Assembly: GCF_001427025.1 (NCBI RefSeq)
Contig: NZ_LMGA01000001.1
Coordinates: 3,236,017-3,300,016 of the forward strand
Reading direction: 5' to 3'
DNA: 64,000 nucleotides
Source: Mesorhizobium sp. Root554
GTDB lineage: Bacteria; Pseudomonadota; Alphaproteobacteria; Rhizobiales; Rhizobiaceae
Shown here: positions 26,388-35,634 of the stretch, piece by piece
How the letters are laid out: each line of letters opens with the position of its first letter
Position numbering within the stretch: position 1 is the first letter of the stretch
Notes under the pieces: generated by a model
The model's database searches: none
Told to the model about the DNA's origin: nothing
The model's input: only the letters and a program-made list of their open reading frames with translations
Translations under genes and position numbers: made by a program

Positions 26388-27404
26388 TTAGTAAGGCTGC
26401 ACGCCCGGCGGGGGCAGCCCGCCGATTGGCGCAGGCGTCGCCGATTGCGGAACCTGCGGCCGAGGCTGGCTGTCGGCATTGAAAACGACCCTTGTCGTGC
26501 CCGACCCCGGCGAGAGCGTCCGTCGCAGAAGCGCTTCGACGTGGTCGTTACGCTGCCTCGCGCTGTCGGCGCCCATCACCACGATCACCAGGCGTCGCCC
26601 GTCCGCATCGTAGGACGTCACGATGTTGAATCCGGACGCGCGGATATAGCCGGTCTTGATGCCATCGACACCGCGCACGCGGCCGAGCATATCGTTATGG
26701 CCCTTTACGAGCCTGCCTCGGAACATCAAATCGGTCGCCGAGAAATAGAAGTAATATTGCGGGAAGCGGGAGCGCAGGGCGATACCCAGAACCGCCATGT
26801 CGAGCGCGGTGGTATGCTGCGCGGCATCCGGCAGGCCCGATGCATTGCGGAAGACGGTGTTGCGCATACCGATCTGGCGCGCCTTCGCCGTCATCATCGC
26901 GGCAAAGCCGTCCTCGCTGCCGCCGAGATATTCCGCCACCGCAACGGCCACGTCGTTTGCCGATTTGACCGTCAGCGCCCTTATGGCGGAATCGACATCG
27001 ATGCTCTCGCCCGGCCGGAATCGGAGCTTGGTCGGCGGCTGGGACGCCGCATGGGCGGAAACCGGTATCTGGGTCTCCTTGCTCAGGCGACCCGTTTCCA
27101 GCGCATCGAAGACGAGATAGAGCGTCATCATCTTGGTCAGCGAAGCCGGATAACGTTGCGCGGTGGAGTTGACGTCGAACAGGCTCTTGCCGGTGCGCGC
27201 ATCGACGACGATGGCGGCGTATTTCTCCGCCGGCGCCGGCACGGTCAACAGGGCTTCCGGGGGCGTCGTCGTCGCGCACCCGGCTACGAAAAGCAGCAGG
27301 ATGGACGCGGCGAAGGCTCGAACGAGGGAGGAATGGAATTTATGCAAGGCGGCCTGTTGCGGAGGTGACGGTTGCTGAGACGGGGCGCAAACTATCCTAA
27401 GCAC
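26388..27404 (-). CDS. D-alanyl-D-alanine carboxypeptidase (peptidase S11), lipoprotein
   Basis: 338 residues. The three penicillin-binding motifs are present: SLTK (S-x-x-K) in PASLTKMMT, SAN (S-x-N) in VKSANDVAV, and KTG in DGIKTGYI. A lipobox (LLLFVAGC) about 40 residues from the GTG start suggests a membrane-anchored lipoprotein facing the periplasm; an internal TTG would give a more usual signal length. It trims the terminal D-Ala of peptidoglycan stem peptides. The proline-rich tail (PQVPQ ... PPPGVQ) is a linker-like extension. Confidence 0.9.
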   Translation of the reverse strand: MLRIVCAPSQQPSPPQQAALHKFHSSLVRAFAASILLLFVAGCATTTPPEALLTVPAPAEKYAAIVVDARTGKSLFDVNSTAQRYPASLTKMMTLYLVFDALETGRLSKETQIPVSAHAASQPPTKLRFRPGESIDVDSAIRALTVKSANDVAVAVAEYLGGSEDGFAAMMTAKARQIGMRNTVFRNASGLPDAAQHTTALDMAVLGIALRSRFPQYYFYFSATDLMFRGRLVKGHNDMLGRVRGVDGIKTGYIRASGFNIVTSYDADGRRLVIVVMGADSARQRNDHVEALLRRTLSPGSGTTRVVFNADSQPRPQVPQSATPAPIGGLPPPGVQPY

Positions 27405-27573
27405 CTCCCGGCGTCCATTTGGTTAATGCGCTTCTCCTCAGCCCTGATACCGCGTCAAAACAGTTGCTCAAAATCCTGAATGGCACACGCCAAAAGCTGG
27501 CTTGCCTCCGTCGCTGTGGCTAACATCACGCGAGCCGCGAAGCGGCAAAGACAACCGAGGAAGGATACGGCAC

Positions 27574-28674
27574 GTGGACAGCGTCACGATCAAGGCGAAG
27601 GGCATATCCGTGACGGTGGACCTTGCGGTCGGGCATCTGGCCGATATGGTGGTCGAGACCGGTGGCCGCACCCTGAGCCCGCTGCATCGCGCGCCATGGA
27701 TCGACGAGCCGCAAGGCACCATTCCGGCCGATTTTCCGGCTGGCAGCGCCCGCCTCTCCGGTGATTTCCTGTGCGCGCCGTTTTCGCGCAGCGATGTCGA
27801 GGAGGCGCCGCTGCATGGCTGGCCGGCCAACAGCCGGTGGGATTTGATCGACACGTGGCAGCGCGACGGCGAATCCGGCGCGCTGCTCCGGCTCCAGTGC
27901 AAGGTGATGGGCGCGACGGTGGAAAAGCGGCTGACCCTGCGGGACGGCCACCCGTTTCTCTATCAGGAGCATGGCTTCACGGGCGGCTCCGGGGGCATTT
28001 CGGTCGCGCATCATGCGATGACGGTCATGGCGAAGGGCGGGCGGCTGGCATTCTCGCCGAAGCGGATTGCGGCGACGGGCAGTGACCCGCTGGAGCCGGA
28101 CCCGACGCGCGGTCGCTTCCTGCTTGCCTATCCCGCACAGACACAGGACCTCACCCGCTTCCCCACGAACGACGGCGGCACGCTGGATTTGACGAAATAC
28201 GCGATGGACCGTCGGCATGAGGATTTCGTTACGCTGGTCGAGGCCGAACATGAAGGGCCGGGCTGGACCGCCGTGGCGCGCGCTGCCGAAAAGGACCTCG
28301 TTCTGGTGCTGAAGAACCCGGCCGAGCTGCCGATCACCATGCTGTGGATTTCCAATGGCGGCCGAGATTACGCGCCCTGGAACGGTCGCCACCGCGGCGT
28401 CATCGGCATCGAGGATGGCCGCGCGGCGGTCGGACACGCGGCGTCGCTGGGCGACAACTGGCTGAAGCGGCAAGGCATTCCGACTGCTTTCGAACTGGCT
28501 GATGGGCGTCGCGCCGCGTTCCGCCAGATCATCGGTTCGGCGTTGCAGGCCGACGGCAACCCGCCAAGGGACATCAGCGTCGATGGCGACAAGCTGGCAA
28601 TTGAAATGGCGGATGGCAGCACCAGCGAGCTGCCATTCGACGGTGCTTTCCTGAGAGAGTTCACGCCGCTTTGA
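27574..28674 (+). CDS. Aldose 1-epimerase-like (galactose mutarotase fold) protein
   Basis: 366 residues from GTG 27574, placed about 10 bases after GAGGAAGG; an upstream start at 27502 is possible but has no site. The mutarotase-type beta-sandwich is suggested by GGRTLSPLHRAPWID, FLCAPFSRSD and PLHGWPANSRW, where the HGW motif matches the catalytic histidine region. It may interconvert sugar anomers or bind a carbohydrate. Its divergent neighbours (carboxypeptidase, FrcK-like kinase) give only slight support for a sugar role. Confidence 0.7.
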   Translation: MDSVTIKAKGISVTVDLAVGHLADMVVETGGRTLSPLHRAPWIDEPQGTIPADFPAGSARLSGDFLCAPFSRSDVEEAPLHGWPANSRWDLIDTWQRDGESGALLRLQCKVMGATVEKRLTLRDGHPFLYQEHGFTGGSGGISVAHHAMTVMAKGGRLAFSPKRIAATGSDPLEPDPTRGRFLLAYPAQTQDLTRFPTNDGGTLDLTKYAMDRRHEDFVTLVEAEHEGPGWTAVARAAEKDLVLVLKNPAELPITMLWISNGGRDYAPWNGRHRGVIGIEDGRAAVGHAASLGDNWLKRQGIPTAFELADGRRAAFRQIIGSALQADGNPPRDISVDGDKLAIEMADGSTSELPFDGAFLREFTPL

Positions 28675-28780
28675 CGGTTTCTCGTGGCCGGCGGGTTTGA
28701 AGTTTCGTCGATCTGCCGTCACAGTAGGAGCCGACCTGCAACGGCATGACCCATGATTCGAACCAGAAGACGGTAGAACC

Positions 28781-29401
28781 ATGTCCGAGATCGCTCACAT
28801 AGCAGCTTCCATTTTCAAGCGTGCCGGCAAGGCCGGCCGCTTCATCGTGGCCATCGCGGGGCCGCCGGGCGCGGGAAAATCAACCATTTCGGCCACTTTG
28901 CACGACGTGCTGCCGGAGGGCACGGCAGCCATCGTGCCGATGGACGGCTTCCATTTCGACGATGTCGTGCTTGAGCAACGCGGGCAAAGAGCGAGGAAGG
29001 GCGCGCCCGAAACGTTCGATTTCGCCGGCTTCGAGGTTCTGCTCAAGCGCATCCGCGCCGGCGAGCCTGACATTGCCGTCCCGGTCTTCGACCGCAGCAT
29101 GGAGCTGTCGCGCGCCGCGGCGTCGGTCATTGCTGCCGACATAAAATTCATCCTCGTCGAAGGAAACTATCTGCTTTTGGATGAGGAGCCTTGGTCGCGC
29201 CTGGGTCCGATGTTCGATTTCACGATTTTCATCGATGTGCCGCGCGCCGAACTGGAGCGCAGGCTCCGCCAGCGCTGGCGTGATCATGGCCGGGCGGAAG
29301 AGGAAGCTCTTGCCTGGATCGCGTCGAATGACATGCCGAATATCGAACGTGTGTTGGCGCGCCGGCGACGCGCCGACCTTGTATTGGATCATGAGCTTTA
29401 A
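28781..29401 (+). CDS. FrcK-like P-loop nucleoside/sugar kinase
   Basis: 206 residues of the uridine kinase / PRK-like family. Walker A is AGPPGAGKST (residues ~26-35), followed by PMDGFHFDD, the substrate-binding region, and LVEGNYLLLDEEPW, a further family motif. It matches the type called FrcK in rhizobial fructose transport loci and YggC-like kinases elsewhere. The frcBCA transporter is not nearby. It acts in the cytoplasm; the natural substrate is uncertain. Confidence 0.8.
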   Translation: MSEIAHIAASIFKRAGKAGRFIVAIAGPPGAGKSTISATLHDVLPEGTAAIVPMDGFHFDDVVLEQRGQRARKGAPETFDFAGFEVLLKRIRAGEPDIAVPVFDRSMELSRAAASVIAADIKFILVEGNYLLLDEEPWSRLGPMFDFTIFIDVPRAELERRLRQRWRDHGRAEEEALAWIASNDMPNIERVLARRRRADLVLDHEL

Positions 29402-29488
29402 GAGCGTGCAAACGGCTTCCGGAACCGTTGGGAAGCAAAGTCGTTTAAGGAGTTGACGGCAATTCCGCCGGCCAATGAGGGAAATGCA

Positions 29489-29953
29489 ATGGCGACGACG
29501 AAAGCGAAGAAGCCGGCAACGGCTGGAAAGACTGTACAGGCAAAAGCACAGCAGGCCGCCAAGGCGGGCGCCGGCAAGGCCGTGGCGGAACGCTCCAAGG
29601 ATGCCAAGCCCGCATTCGGCAAAGCCGCCCCGAAGCGCGTGACGCCGACGGCAACGGCGGCTGCCTCTAAGACGGCTTCCGCTGCGAAGTCGTCCGTCAA
29701 GGCCGGCGCGGCGAAGGCAAGTTCCGCGGCAAAAAGCGCTGCGGCCCCAACGGCGTCAACAAAGGCCACTGCCGCCAAGACGACGAAATCGAAGAAGAGC
29801 TCCGACGATTCGATCGTCTCCTCTCTGGCGCGGACCGTGAAAGCAACGGCCAATGTGGCGGTCGGAGCGGCGGTCGCCACGGCGAAGGGGGCGGCTTCCT
29901 TGGTCGGCGGCAAGAAGTCTTCTCAAAGCAAGACCGGTTCGAAGGCGAAATAA
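29489..29953 (+). CDS. Histone H1-like lysine/alanine-rich protein
   Basis: 154 residues from ATG 29489 (GAGGGAA site 6 bases upstream). The sequence is almost entirely Lys, Ala, Ser, Thr and Pro with repeated AAK/KAA patterns, like the tails of eukaryotic H1 and bacterial HctB/AlgP-type proteins. The C-terminal third has a short hydrophobic stretch (VAVGAAVATAKGAASLVGG). It probably binds DNA without sequence specificity or acts as a polycation; no catalytic motif is present. Confidence 0.65.
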   Translation: MATTKAKKPATAGKTVQAKAQQAAKAGAGKAVAERSKDAKPAFGKAAPKRVTPTATAAASKTASAAKSSVKAGAAKASSAAKSAAAPTASTKATAAKTTKSKKSSDDSIVSSLARTVKATANVAVGAAVATAKGAASLVGGKKSSQSKTGSKAK

Positions 29954-29964
29954 GCTTCGCTTAG

Positions 29965-30666
29965 TCAGGCAGAGGGAATGGCCAGGCCGCGCTGTACCGC
30001 CGGCCTCGCTAGCCCGCGCTCGAGCCATGCCGCCAGACTGGTGAACTCGTCGAAGCCGACGATCTCGCGCGCTTCATAGAAGCCGATGAGATTGCGGACC
30101 CAGCCGAGCATGGAAATGTCGGCGATGGTGTAGTCGTCGCCCATCAGCCAGGCGCGGCCTTCGAGACGCGTGTTCAGCACGCCGATGAGCCGGCGCGACT
30201 CGCTGCGATAGCGTTCCAGCGGCCGTTTGTCGGCGATCTCGCGGCCGGCGAATTTGTGGAAGAAGCCGAGTTGCCCGAACATCGGGCCGATCGCCGCCAT
30301 CTGGAAAAACACCCATTGGATGGTCTGGTAGCGCTGGGCCGGATCGGCGGGCAGGAACTTGCCGGTCTTTTCGCCCAGATAAACCAGGATGGCGCCCGAT
30401 TCGAACAGCGCCAGCGGCTGGCCGCCGGGACCGGCCGGATCGATGATGGACGGTATCTTGCCGTTCGGGTTGAGCGACAGGAATTCCGCTCCCCAGGTCT
30501 CGTCCTTGCCGATGTTGATGTAGTGGGGTTCGTAAGGCAGGCCGGTCTCTTCCAGCATGATCGAGACTTTGACGCCGTTAGGCGTCGGCGCTGAATAGAG
30601 CTGCAGCCGGTCTGGGTGCTTCGCCGGCCAGCGCTCGGTGATCGGGAAAGCTGACAGGTCGGCCAT
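29965..30666 (-). CDS. Glutathione S-transferase family protein (YghU/YfcG-like)
   Basis: 233 residues. The thioredoxin-fold N-terminus (LQLYSAPTPNGVKVSIMLEE) has the TPNG motif of Nu-class GSTs, and NPNGKIPSIID matches the glutathione-binding cis-proline loop. The helical C-terminal domain ends near residue 230. Nu-class enzymes reduce disulfides and peroxides with glutathione. It lies 9 bases after the NodE-like gene on the same strand and so may be co-transcribed. Confidence 0.87.
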   Translation of the reverse strand: MADLSAFPITERWPAKHPDRLQLYSAPTPNGVKVSIMLEETGLPYEPHYINIGKDETWGAEFLSLNPNGKIPSIIDPAGPGGQPLALFESGAILVYLGEKTGKFLPADPAQRYQTIQWVFFQMAAIGPMFGQLGFFHKFAGREIADKRPLERYRSESRRLIGVLNTRLEGRAWLMGDDYTIADISMLGWVRNLIGFYEAREIVGFDEFTSLAAWLERGLARPAVQRGLAIPSA

Positions 30667-30675
30667 TCGAGGTCC

Positions 30676-31884
30676 TCAGACGGACTTGAAGGCGAGCACC
30701 GCATTGGTGCCGCCGAAAGCAAAGGAATTGGAGATCGACACACGCAGCGGTCGCTCGCGCGCGACATTGGGCGTCACGTCCAGATCGCATTCCGGATCGG
30801 GTTCGCGGTAGTTGGCGGTCGGCGCCACCAGGCCTTCTTTCATGCCCATGATGCAGGCGATCATCTCCAGCGCGCCGGATGCGCCGAAACAATGCGCATG
30901 CATGGATTTGGTCGATGAGATGGAAAGCTTGCGCGCATGCTCGCCGAACACCCGCTTGATCGCGACAGTCTCGATCTGGTCGTTGGCCTTCGTTCCGGTG
31001 CCGTGGGCGTTGACATAATCCACGTCTTCCGGGTTCAGACCGGCATCGGCAAGGCAGAGGCGCATCGCCGCCTCCGGACCCTCGATCGTCGGTGCGACGA
31101 TGTCGGAGGCATCCGCCGACATGCCGACGCCGGCGACTTCGCCGAGGATCGTGGCGCCGCGCGCGCTGGCGTGTTCATAGCTCTCAAGCACCGCCATCCC
31201 GGCGCCTTCGCCGATGACCAGGCCTTGGCGGTCGGCCGAAAAGGGCCGGCAGGTATCAGGCGCAAGCACCCGAAGCGCTTCCCAGCCCTTGAGGATGGCC
31301 CATATCAGCGGCGCGTCCGTGCCGCCGGCCAGCATGACATCGGCGCGGCCGAGACGAATCTGGTCCACCGCCGAAGCGATTGCATGATTAGCGGAAGCAC
31401 AGGCGGAGGTGACGCCGAAGACTGGACCGCGAAGCCCGAGATTGATGCTGACCTGTCCGGAAGCGGCGCTCGGCATCACCTTCGGCACGGTGAAAATGCC
31501 GGCCCTGGTCCTGCCTTCAAGAAGGATGGCCCGGTAGTTCTCTTCGATCGCTTCCCAGCCGCAGACACCGACGCCGACCGACGCGCCGAAACGCGCCGCG
31601 TCGCCGTCCCTGGCGGACAGTCCGGAATGACGCATGGCTTCGCGAGCAGCGATGACGGCCAGCACGCTGAAGCGGTCCATCGTCACCATCTGCTTGCGGT
31701 CGATGCCGTGGTCGGGCATCGCCTTGATCTCTGCGCCGATCCGCACTTTCAGATCGTGCAGCTCGCTGTTGACGAGCGGGCCGATGGCCGAACGCCCGGC
31801 GCGCATCTCGCCCCAGATGCTCGCAACATCGTTGCCGAGGCCGCAGATGCCGCCCAAACCGGTGATGACGACTCGTTTGTGCAT
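30676..31884 (-). CDS. NodE-like beta-ketoacyl-ACP synthase
   Basis: 402 residues. The KAS II-type active site is intact: C162 in [12 protein letters not shown]294 in AHGTGT, and H331 in the [12 protein letters not shown] loop. The N-terminus ([14 protein letters not shown]) and the segments [15 protein letters not shown] and [17 protein letters not shown] are, from memory, strikingly close to rhizobial NodE. NodE elongates the unusual polyunsaturated acyl chain of Nod factors on NodF. No nod box or other nod genes are visible, so a role in a special acyl chain (for example of lipid or lipopolysaccharide) is equally possible. Confidence 0.88.
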   Translation of the reverse strand: MHKRVVITGLGGICGLGNDVASIWGEMRAGRSAIGPLVNSELHDLKVRIGAEIKAMPDHGIDRKQMVTMDRFSVLAVIAAREAMRHSGLSARDGDAARFGASVGVGVCGWEAIEENYRAILLEGRTRAGIFTVPKVMPSAASGQVSINLGLRGPVFGVTSACASANHAIASAVDQIRLGRADVMLAGGTDAPLIWAILKGWEALRVLAPDTCRPFSADRQGLVIGEGAGMAVLESYEHASARGATILGEVAGVGMSADASDIVAPTIEGPEAAMRLCLADAGLNPEDVDYVNAHGTGTKANDQIETVAIKRVFGEHARKLSISSTKSMHAHCFGASGALEMIACIMGMKEGLVAPTANYREPDPECDLDVTPNVARERPLRVSISNSFAFGGTNAVLAFKSV

Positions 31885-31897
31885 TGAGCGCTCTTGA

Positions 31898-32152
31898 TCA
31901 GCCTTTTTTTGCGATCAGCACGCGAACGGCCTCAACCATGTCGCCGACATTCTTGAGATTGCTCCAGGCGTCGACGGTGTTCATCTCGATTTCGATGCCA
32001 TACGCCTCTTCAAGGTCGAAAATGATCTCGGTGAGTTCAAGGGAATGGATGCCTAGCGCCGTCAATTCGGTCTTCGTGGTGATTTCGCCGCCATTGGTGT
32101 CGGCGTGAGCCTTGATCTTTTCGATGATGTCGGTTGCCAACTCGTCAGCCAT
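31898..32152 (-). CDS. NodF-like acyl carrier protein
   Basis: 84 residues from ATG 32152 (GGAAGG site). The phosphopantetheine serine is S37 in LGIHSLEL. The sequences [14 protein letters not shown] and [16 protein letters not shown] are very like rhizobial NodF as I remember it. It sits 13 bases before the NodE-like gene, the same order as in nodFE operons. Upstream I see no nod-box-like sequence; GAGGTCATCCTC repeats and an AT-rich stretch are the only features. Confidence 0.9.
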   Translation of the reverse strand: MADELATDIIEKIKAHADTNGGEITTKTELTALGIHSLELTEIIFDLEEAYGIEIEMNTVDAWSNLKNVGDMVEAVRVLIAKKG

Positions 32153-32289
32153 CCGGTTCCTTCCCCAATATAAGCTTTCCGACGCTGCGGCGCTTTTTTG
32201 CCTCTTTAATTCAGCCATGCCGCGGAATCTGCCCCGCCCGGGCCTCAGGCAGCCTTAGAGGTCATCCTCTATAGAAACCGAAACCGTGG

Positions 32290-33183
32290 GTGGCAACAAC
32301 GGATATCGACAAAGCTGCCGCAGTGCTTAACCTGTCGCCGATGAACAGCATGAGCGACATTTGCCGCTCGCCACCTGTGGCGCAGCGGTCTGCCGGAACG
32401 GCTCGCCTGTCCTGCGGGCAGAGCGGCGGGCGGACAAGGCTGCAAAGACTGTATCAGGAAGGCTCGGCAAAAATTCGGTTGCCTCATGTGGCGGACGGAC
32501 CGCTGGAAGCCGTTCTCATCAACACGTCCGGAGGTCTGACGGGCGGTGATCGGTTGCGCTGGGCGGTCGATATCGGACCCGGCGCAGCCACAGTGGTGAC
32601 CACGCAGGCCTGCGAGAAGATCTATCGCGCCGCGTCCGGCCGGGCCGAGACCGATGTCCGGCTGAATGTCGGGACAGGGGGGCACTTGGCATGGCTGCCT
32701 CAGGAAACCATCGTCTTCGACCGCGCTGCCTTTTCCCGCAGACTCGACGTTGATTTGGCCAGGGATGCCCGGGCGCTCATTCTGGAGGCAACCTTGTTTG
32801 GCCGGCGGGCCATGGGCGAAAGTGCCGAATTCGGGCTGTTTCGGGATCGTTGGCGCGTCGTCGCCAACGGCAAGCTCGTCCACGCCGAAGACTTCAGCAT
32901 CGGCCCGGAGATCGCCGCCAGGTTGCGCCACGCCGCAGTGCTGGGCGGGGCGGTCGCTCTGGCGACGGTGCTCGTCATTTCTCCCGATGCGGAAGCCAGG
33001 CTCGACGCCGTGCGCACCATGATCGGCGAAAAAGGCAGCGCAAGCTTCTGGACAATCGGCCAGACTGGCAAGCTTCTTGCGAGGCTTTACGACACAGACG
33101 GCTACAGCCTGCGCCAACGGCTCGTGCCGCTTGTCAGGCTGCTCAACGGACAGGCCGGGCTGCCCAAATTGTGGTCACTCTAG
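32290..33183 (+). CDS. ureD: Urease accessory protein UreD (UreH)
   Basis: 297 residues from GTG 32290; ATG 32341 gives a length nearer some homologues. UreD binds apourease and, with UreF and UreG, supports nickel insertion. Family motifs are visible: GRTRLQRLYQEGSAKIRLP near the N-terminus, LINTSGGLTGGDRL, and TTQACEKIYRA. It is the first gene of the urease locus, followed 9 bases later by ureA. Confidence 0.93.
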   Translation: MATTDIDKAAAVLNLSPMNSMSDICRSPPVAQRSAGTARLSCGQSGGRTRLQRLYQEGSAKIRLPHVADGPLEAVLINTSGGLTGGDRLRWAVDIGPGAATVVTTQACEKIYRAASGRAETDVRLNVGTGGHLAWLPQETIVFDRAAFSRRLDVDLARDARALILEATLFGRRAMGESAEFGLFRDRWRVVANGKLVHAEDFSIGPEIAARLRHAAVLGGAVALATVLVISPDAEARLDAVRTMIGEKGSASFWTIGQTGKLLARLYDTDGYSLRQRLVPLVRLLNGQAGLPKLWSL

Positions 33184-33192
33184 GGACGATGC

Positions 33193-33495
33193 ATGAACCT
33201 GACGCCGAGGGAAAAGGACAAGCTTCTGGTGGCGATGGCGGCCATCGTCGCCCGCAAGCGGCTTGAACGCGGCGTCAAGCTCAATCATCCGGAGGCTATC
33301 GCGCTGATAACTGACTTTGTCGTCGAGGGCGCCCGCGATGGACGCCCGGTCGCCGAACTCATGGAGGCCGGCGCCCATGTCGTTACCCGCGCTCAAGTGA
33401 TGGAAGGCGTGGCGGAGATGATCCATGACATCCAGGTCGAGGCGACGTTTCCTGATGGCACCAAGCTGGTGACCGTGCACGAACCGATAAGATGA
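33193..33495 (+). CDS. ureA: Urease gamma subunit
   Basis: 100 residues, the standard size for a separate gamma subunit. It begins [17 protein letters not shown] and contains [13 protein letters not shown] and the terminal VTVHEPIR, all typical of UreA. It assembles with UreB and UreC into the (alpha-beta-gamma)3 urease in the cytoplasm. It follows ureD closely and precedes the hupE-type gene. Confidence 0.97.
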   Translation: MNLTPREKDKLLVAMAAIVARKRLERGVKLNHPEAIALITDFVVEGARDGRPVAELMEAGAHVVTRAQVMEGVAEMIHDIQVEATFPDGTKLVTVHEPIR

Positions 33496-33553
33496 AGACG
33501 ATGATGGAAGCGCGCGGCCTGCCTGCACGGCCCACTTCAACAAGAGGACTGCG

Positions 33554-34147
33554 ATGATGTGCGCTTTTGCCAAGAAAACAACGTTGACCGCCTTGCTCCT
33601 CCTGGCTGCCGTGGCGCAGGCCTATGCCCATATCGGCTCGGGCACCGTTTCGTCTTTTCATTCCGGCTTCATGCATCCCCTGTCGGGGCTGGACCACATG
33701 ACCGTTATGGTCGCCGTTGGGCTCTGGGGTTCGCTTAAGGGCAGCAAGGCCATATGGGCGTGGCCACTGGCCTTTGTCGCCGTCATGATGCTCGGCAGCA
33801 TGCTTGGAATGGCGCAGATGCCGCTGCCGTTGGTCGAGCCTGGCATCCTGGCTTCAGTCGTCGTGCTTGGACTGATGGTTGCATTGGCCATCGACCTGCC
33901 GATCGCGGCGGGCATTGCGATCATCTGCCTGTTCGCCCTGTTTCATGGCCACGCCCACGGCGCCGAGGCGCCTGACAATGCCGGCGGGTTTGAATACATG
34001 GCGGGCTTTGCGTTGGCGACCGCCTTGCTGCACGCCACGGGCATCGGTGTCGGGCTCGGCCTTGGCTTGCGGTTCCGTCGACTTGCCCGGGCGGCTGGCG
34101 GTGTTTGCGCGGCGCTCGGCGCCGGTCTCATTCTCGGAATGATTTGA
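33554..34147 (+). CDS. ureJ: HupE/UreJ-type membrane protein (probable nickel permease)
   Basis: 197 residues with an N-terminal signal-like helix ending AYAH and five or six further hydrophobic helices. The HupE/UreJ motif HPLSGLDHM follows the first helix, and an HGHAHGAE stretch lies in a loop. Such proteins import nickel for hydrogenase or urease. Its location between ureA and ureB, one base before ureB, fits nickel supply to this urease. Confidence 0.88.
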   Translation: MMCAFAKKTTLTALLLLAAVAQAYAHIGSGTVSSFHSGFMHPLSGLDHMTVMVAVGLWGSLKGSKAIWAWPLAFVAVMMLGSMLGMAQMPLPLVEPGILASVVVLGLMVALAIDLPIAAGIAIICLFALFHGHAHGAEAPDNAGGFEYMAGFALATALLHATGIGVGLGLGLRFRRLARAAGGVCAALGAGLILGMI

Positions 34148-34148
34148 G

Positions 34149-34454
34149 ATGATACCTGGTGAAATCATTCCAGCCGCCGGTGAGGTCGAACTCAACGCCG
34201 GACTGCCGAGGGTGACCCTGAAGGTGGCCAATACAGGAGATAGGCCGATCCAGGTCGGCAGCTACTACCATTTCTTTGAAACCAATCAGGGCCTGCGCTT
34301 CGACCGCGAAAAGGCGCGCGGTATGCGTCTCGACGTCGCCGCCGGTACGGCTGTTCGCTTCGAGCCGGGTCAGGAGCGTGACGTCACGCTGATTCCTCTC
34401 GGCGGCAAGCGCGAGGTCTACGGCTTCAGGCAAAAGGTCATGGGCAAATTGTGA
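34149..34454 (+). CDS. ureB: Urease beta subunit
   Basis: 101 residues, the usual size. It begins [18 protein letters not shown] and contains [30 protein letters not shown] and the FEPG motif, all UreB hallmarks. It starts one base after the hupE-type stop. A stretch on the opposite strand with two unrelated genes then separates it from ureC. Confidence 0.97.
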   Translation: MIPGEIIPAAGEVELNAGLPRVTLKVANTGDRPIQVGSYYHFFETNQGLRFDREKARGMRLDVAAGTAVRFEPGQERDVTLIPLGGKREVYGFRQKVMGKL

Positions 34455-34504
34455 ACAGGCTTCCCTGGAGAATCGCAGCGAACGCGAATCCGTGGTCTGC
34501 GGTG

Positions 34505-34996
34505 TCATTTGGCTGGCTTGGCCGCCGCATAGACGGTGACGTTCCTCGGACCATCGAACGAAATAGCCAGAACGTCCTGGGCAAGCACGCGGCGCGAATC
34601 GATCGCGTGGAAAAACAGAGCGTTGGCTTCGATCTCCTGCCGCAGTTCCGCGACTTCGGCCTCGTGCTCCTTGACCTTGCTTTCGATTTCTGGCGGCGGG
34701 CCACCTTCGCTGCGCGCCGCGTCCGTCAGGAACACGATATCGATCTTGTCCAGCATCGAAGTCTTGCGAACCTCGCCGATCGTTTCGCTGGTCCGCTCGA
34801 TTGCAGCGATGACGTTCTTCTCATCGGCGATCACGGGTTTTTCTTCCTGGGTGACCTCGGAGCCGATGATCTTGTCGATCGATTGGGTGGAATCCAGCCC
34901 TTGCGCGTTCAGCACTCCGGTCGGCGCAGCCAAAACCAGCAACGCGCTGATCGCAATTGCGTGAAGCCAATTGGCGTTCAAATCATTGATGGTCAT
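34505..34996 (-). CDS. Hypothetical secreted protein
   Basis: 163 residues with a Sec-type signal (AIAISALLVLAAPTGVLNAQ). The mature part is acidic with a likely helix or coiled-coil (ESKVKEHEAEVAELRQEIE). I recognise no domain. It lies on the minus strand inside the urease locus, facing away from ureC. A link to urease function is not shown by the sequence. Confidence 0.65.
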   Translation of the reverse strand: MTINDLNANWLHAIAISALLVLAAPTGVLNAQGLDSTQSIDKIIGSEVTQEEKPVIADEKNVIAAIERTSETIGEVRKTSMLDKIDIVFLTDAARSEGGPPPEIESKVKEHEAEVAELRQEIEANALFFHAIDSRRVLAQDVLAISFDGPRNVTVYAAAKPAK

Positions 34997-35110
34997 GTCT
35001 TCCCTCCTGACGTCATGTCGGTTCGCACACTAATGCGAAACGAAACCGATTTGCAGAAGGTTCCTGCGGCGCGACGGGTCGCGCTGGCTTTGGCCCGCCG
35101 CGCTGCGGGA

Positions 35111-35473
35111 TCAGCTTGCCTTCTTGGTAATCAGCGTCAAGGCGCCGTCATTGCCCATGCTGGCCGCGACGACCTGGGCCGACGTCAGCCCCTCGGCTTC
35201 GAGCGCGGATTTGACCTGCGGCATGGTGTCGATGGAACCGCGCAATTGCTGAAGCTCGGCATCGCTGCTTTTGGCGACCACGGCGTTGACCTGTTCCTTG
35301 GTGTCCGCTGGCAACTGCTCGATATCGACGATCTTCACGCTCTTGATCGTGGGTTGGGCCGACGGGGCGGCCTGAGCCGGAGCCGGCGTTGTGGGAGCAG
35401 GTTGCTGCTGCGCGCTGGCGGCAGCCGTCAGCATCATCGCCGCGCTGGCGGCAAGTATCGTCAGTTTACGCAT
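35111..35473 (-). CDS. Hypothetical secreted protein, proline/alanine-rich
   Basis: 120 residues: a signal peptide (ILAASAAMMLTAAASAQ), a Pro/Ala/Gln-rich linker and a ~70-residue domain (IKSVKIVDIEQLPADTKEQV). No known family is evident. It is the second minus-strand gene inside the urease locus, 161 bases from the ureC start on the other strand. The domain recalls small exported proteins common in Mesorhizobium-type genomes. Confidence 0.65.
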   Translation of the reverse strand: MRKLTILAASAAMMLTAAASAQQQPAPTTPAPAQAAPSAQPTIKSVKIVDIEQLPADTKEQVNAVVAKSSDAELQQLRGSIDTMPQVKSALEAEGLTSAQVVAASMGNDGALTLITKKAS

Positions 35474-35634
35474 GGATTTTCCCTTCCTTCGAATGATGAA
35501 TTGTCGGGCAACGCGCGCAGTGCATACGGAAAATGGGATGAGAAGCCGCCGCCCATCGGGTTATTGCGTGACCATAAAGCGGCGGCAATGTGGAGCGCGG
35601 TCTTTACCGTGCTGCCTGTAGGGAGCACCCGTTG

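Noticed and set aside
29489..29953. Low-complexity Lys/Ala frame as a possible non-coding repeat
   Set aside because: A good ribosome site and a full reading frame favour a real histone-like protein.
32153..32289. Nod box upstream of the NodF-like gene
   Set aside because: No ATC...GAT repeated pattern of a nod box is visible on either strand.
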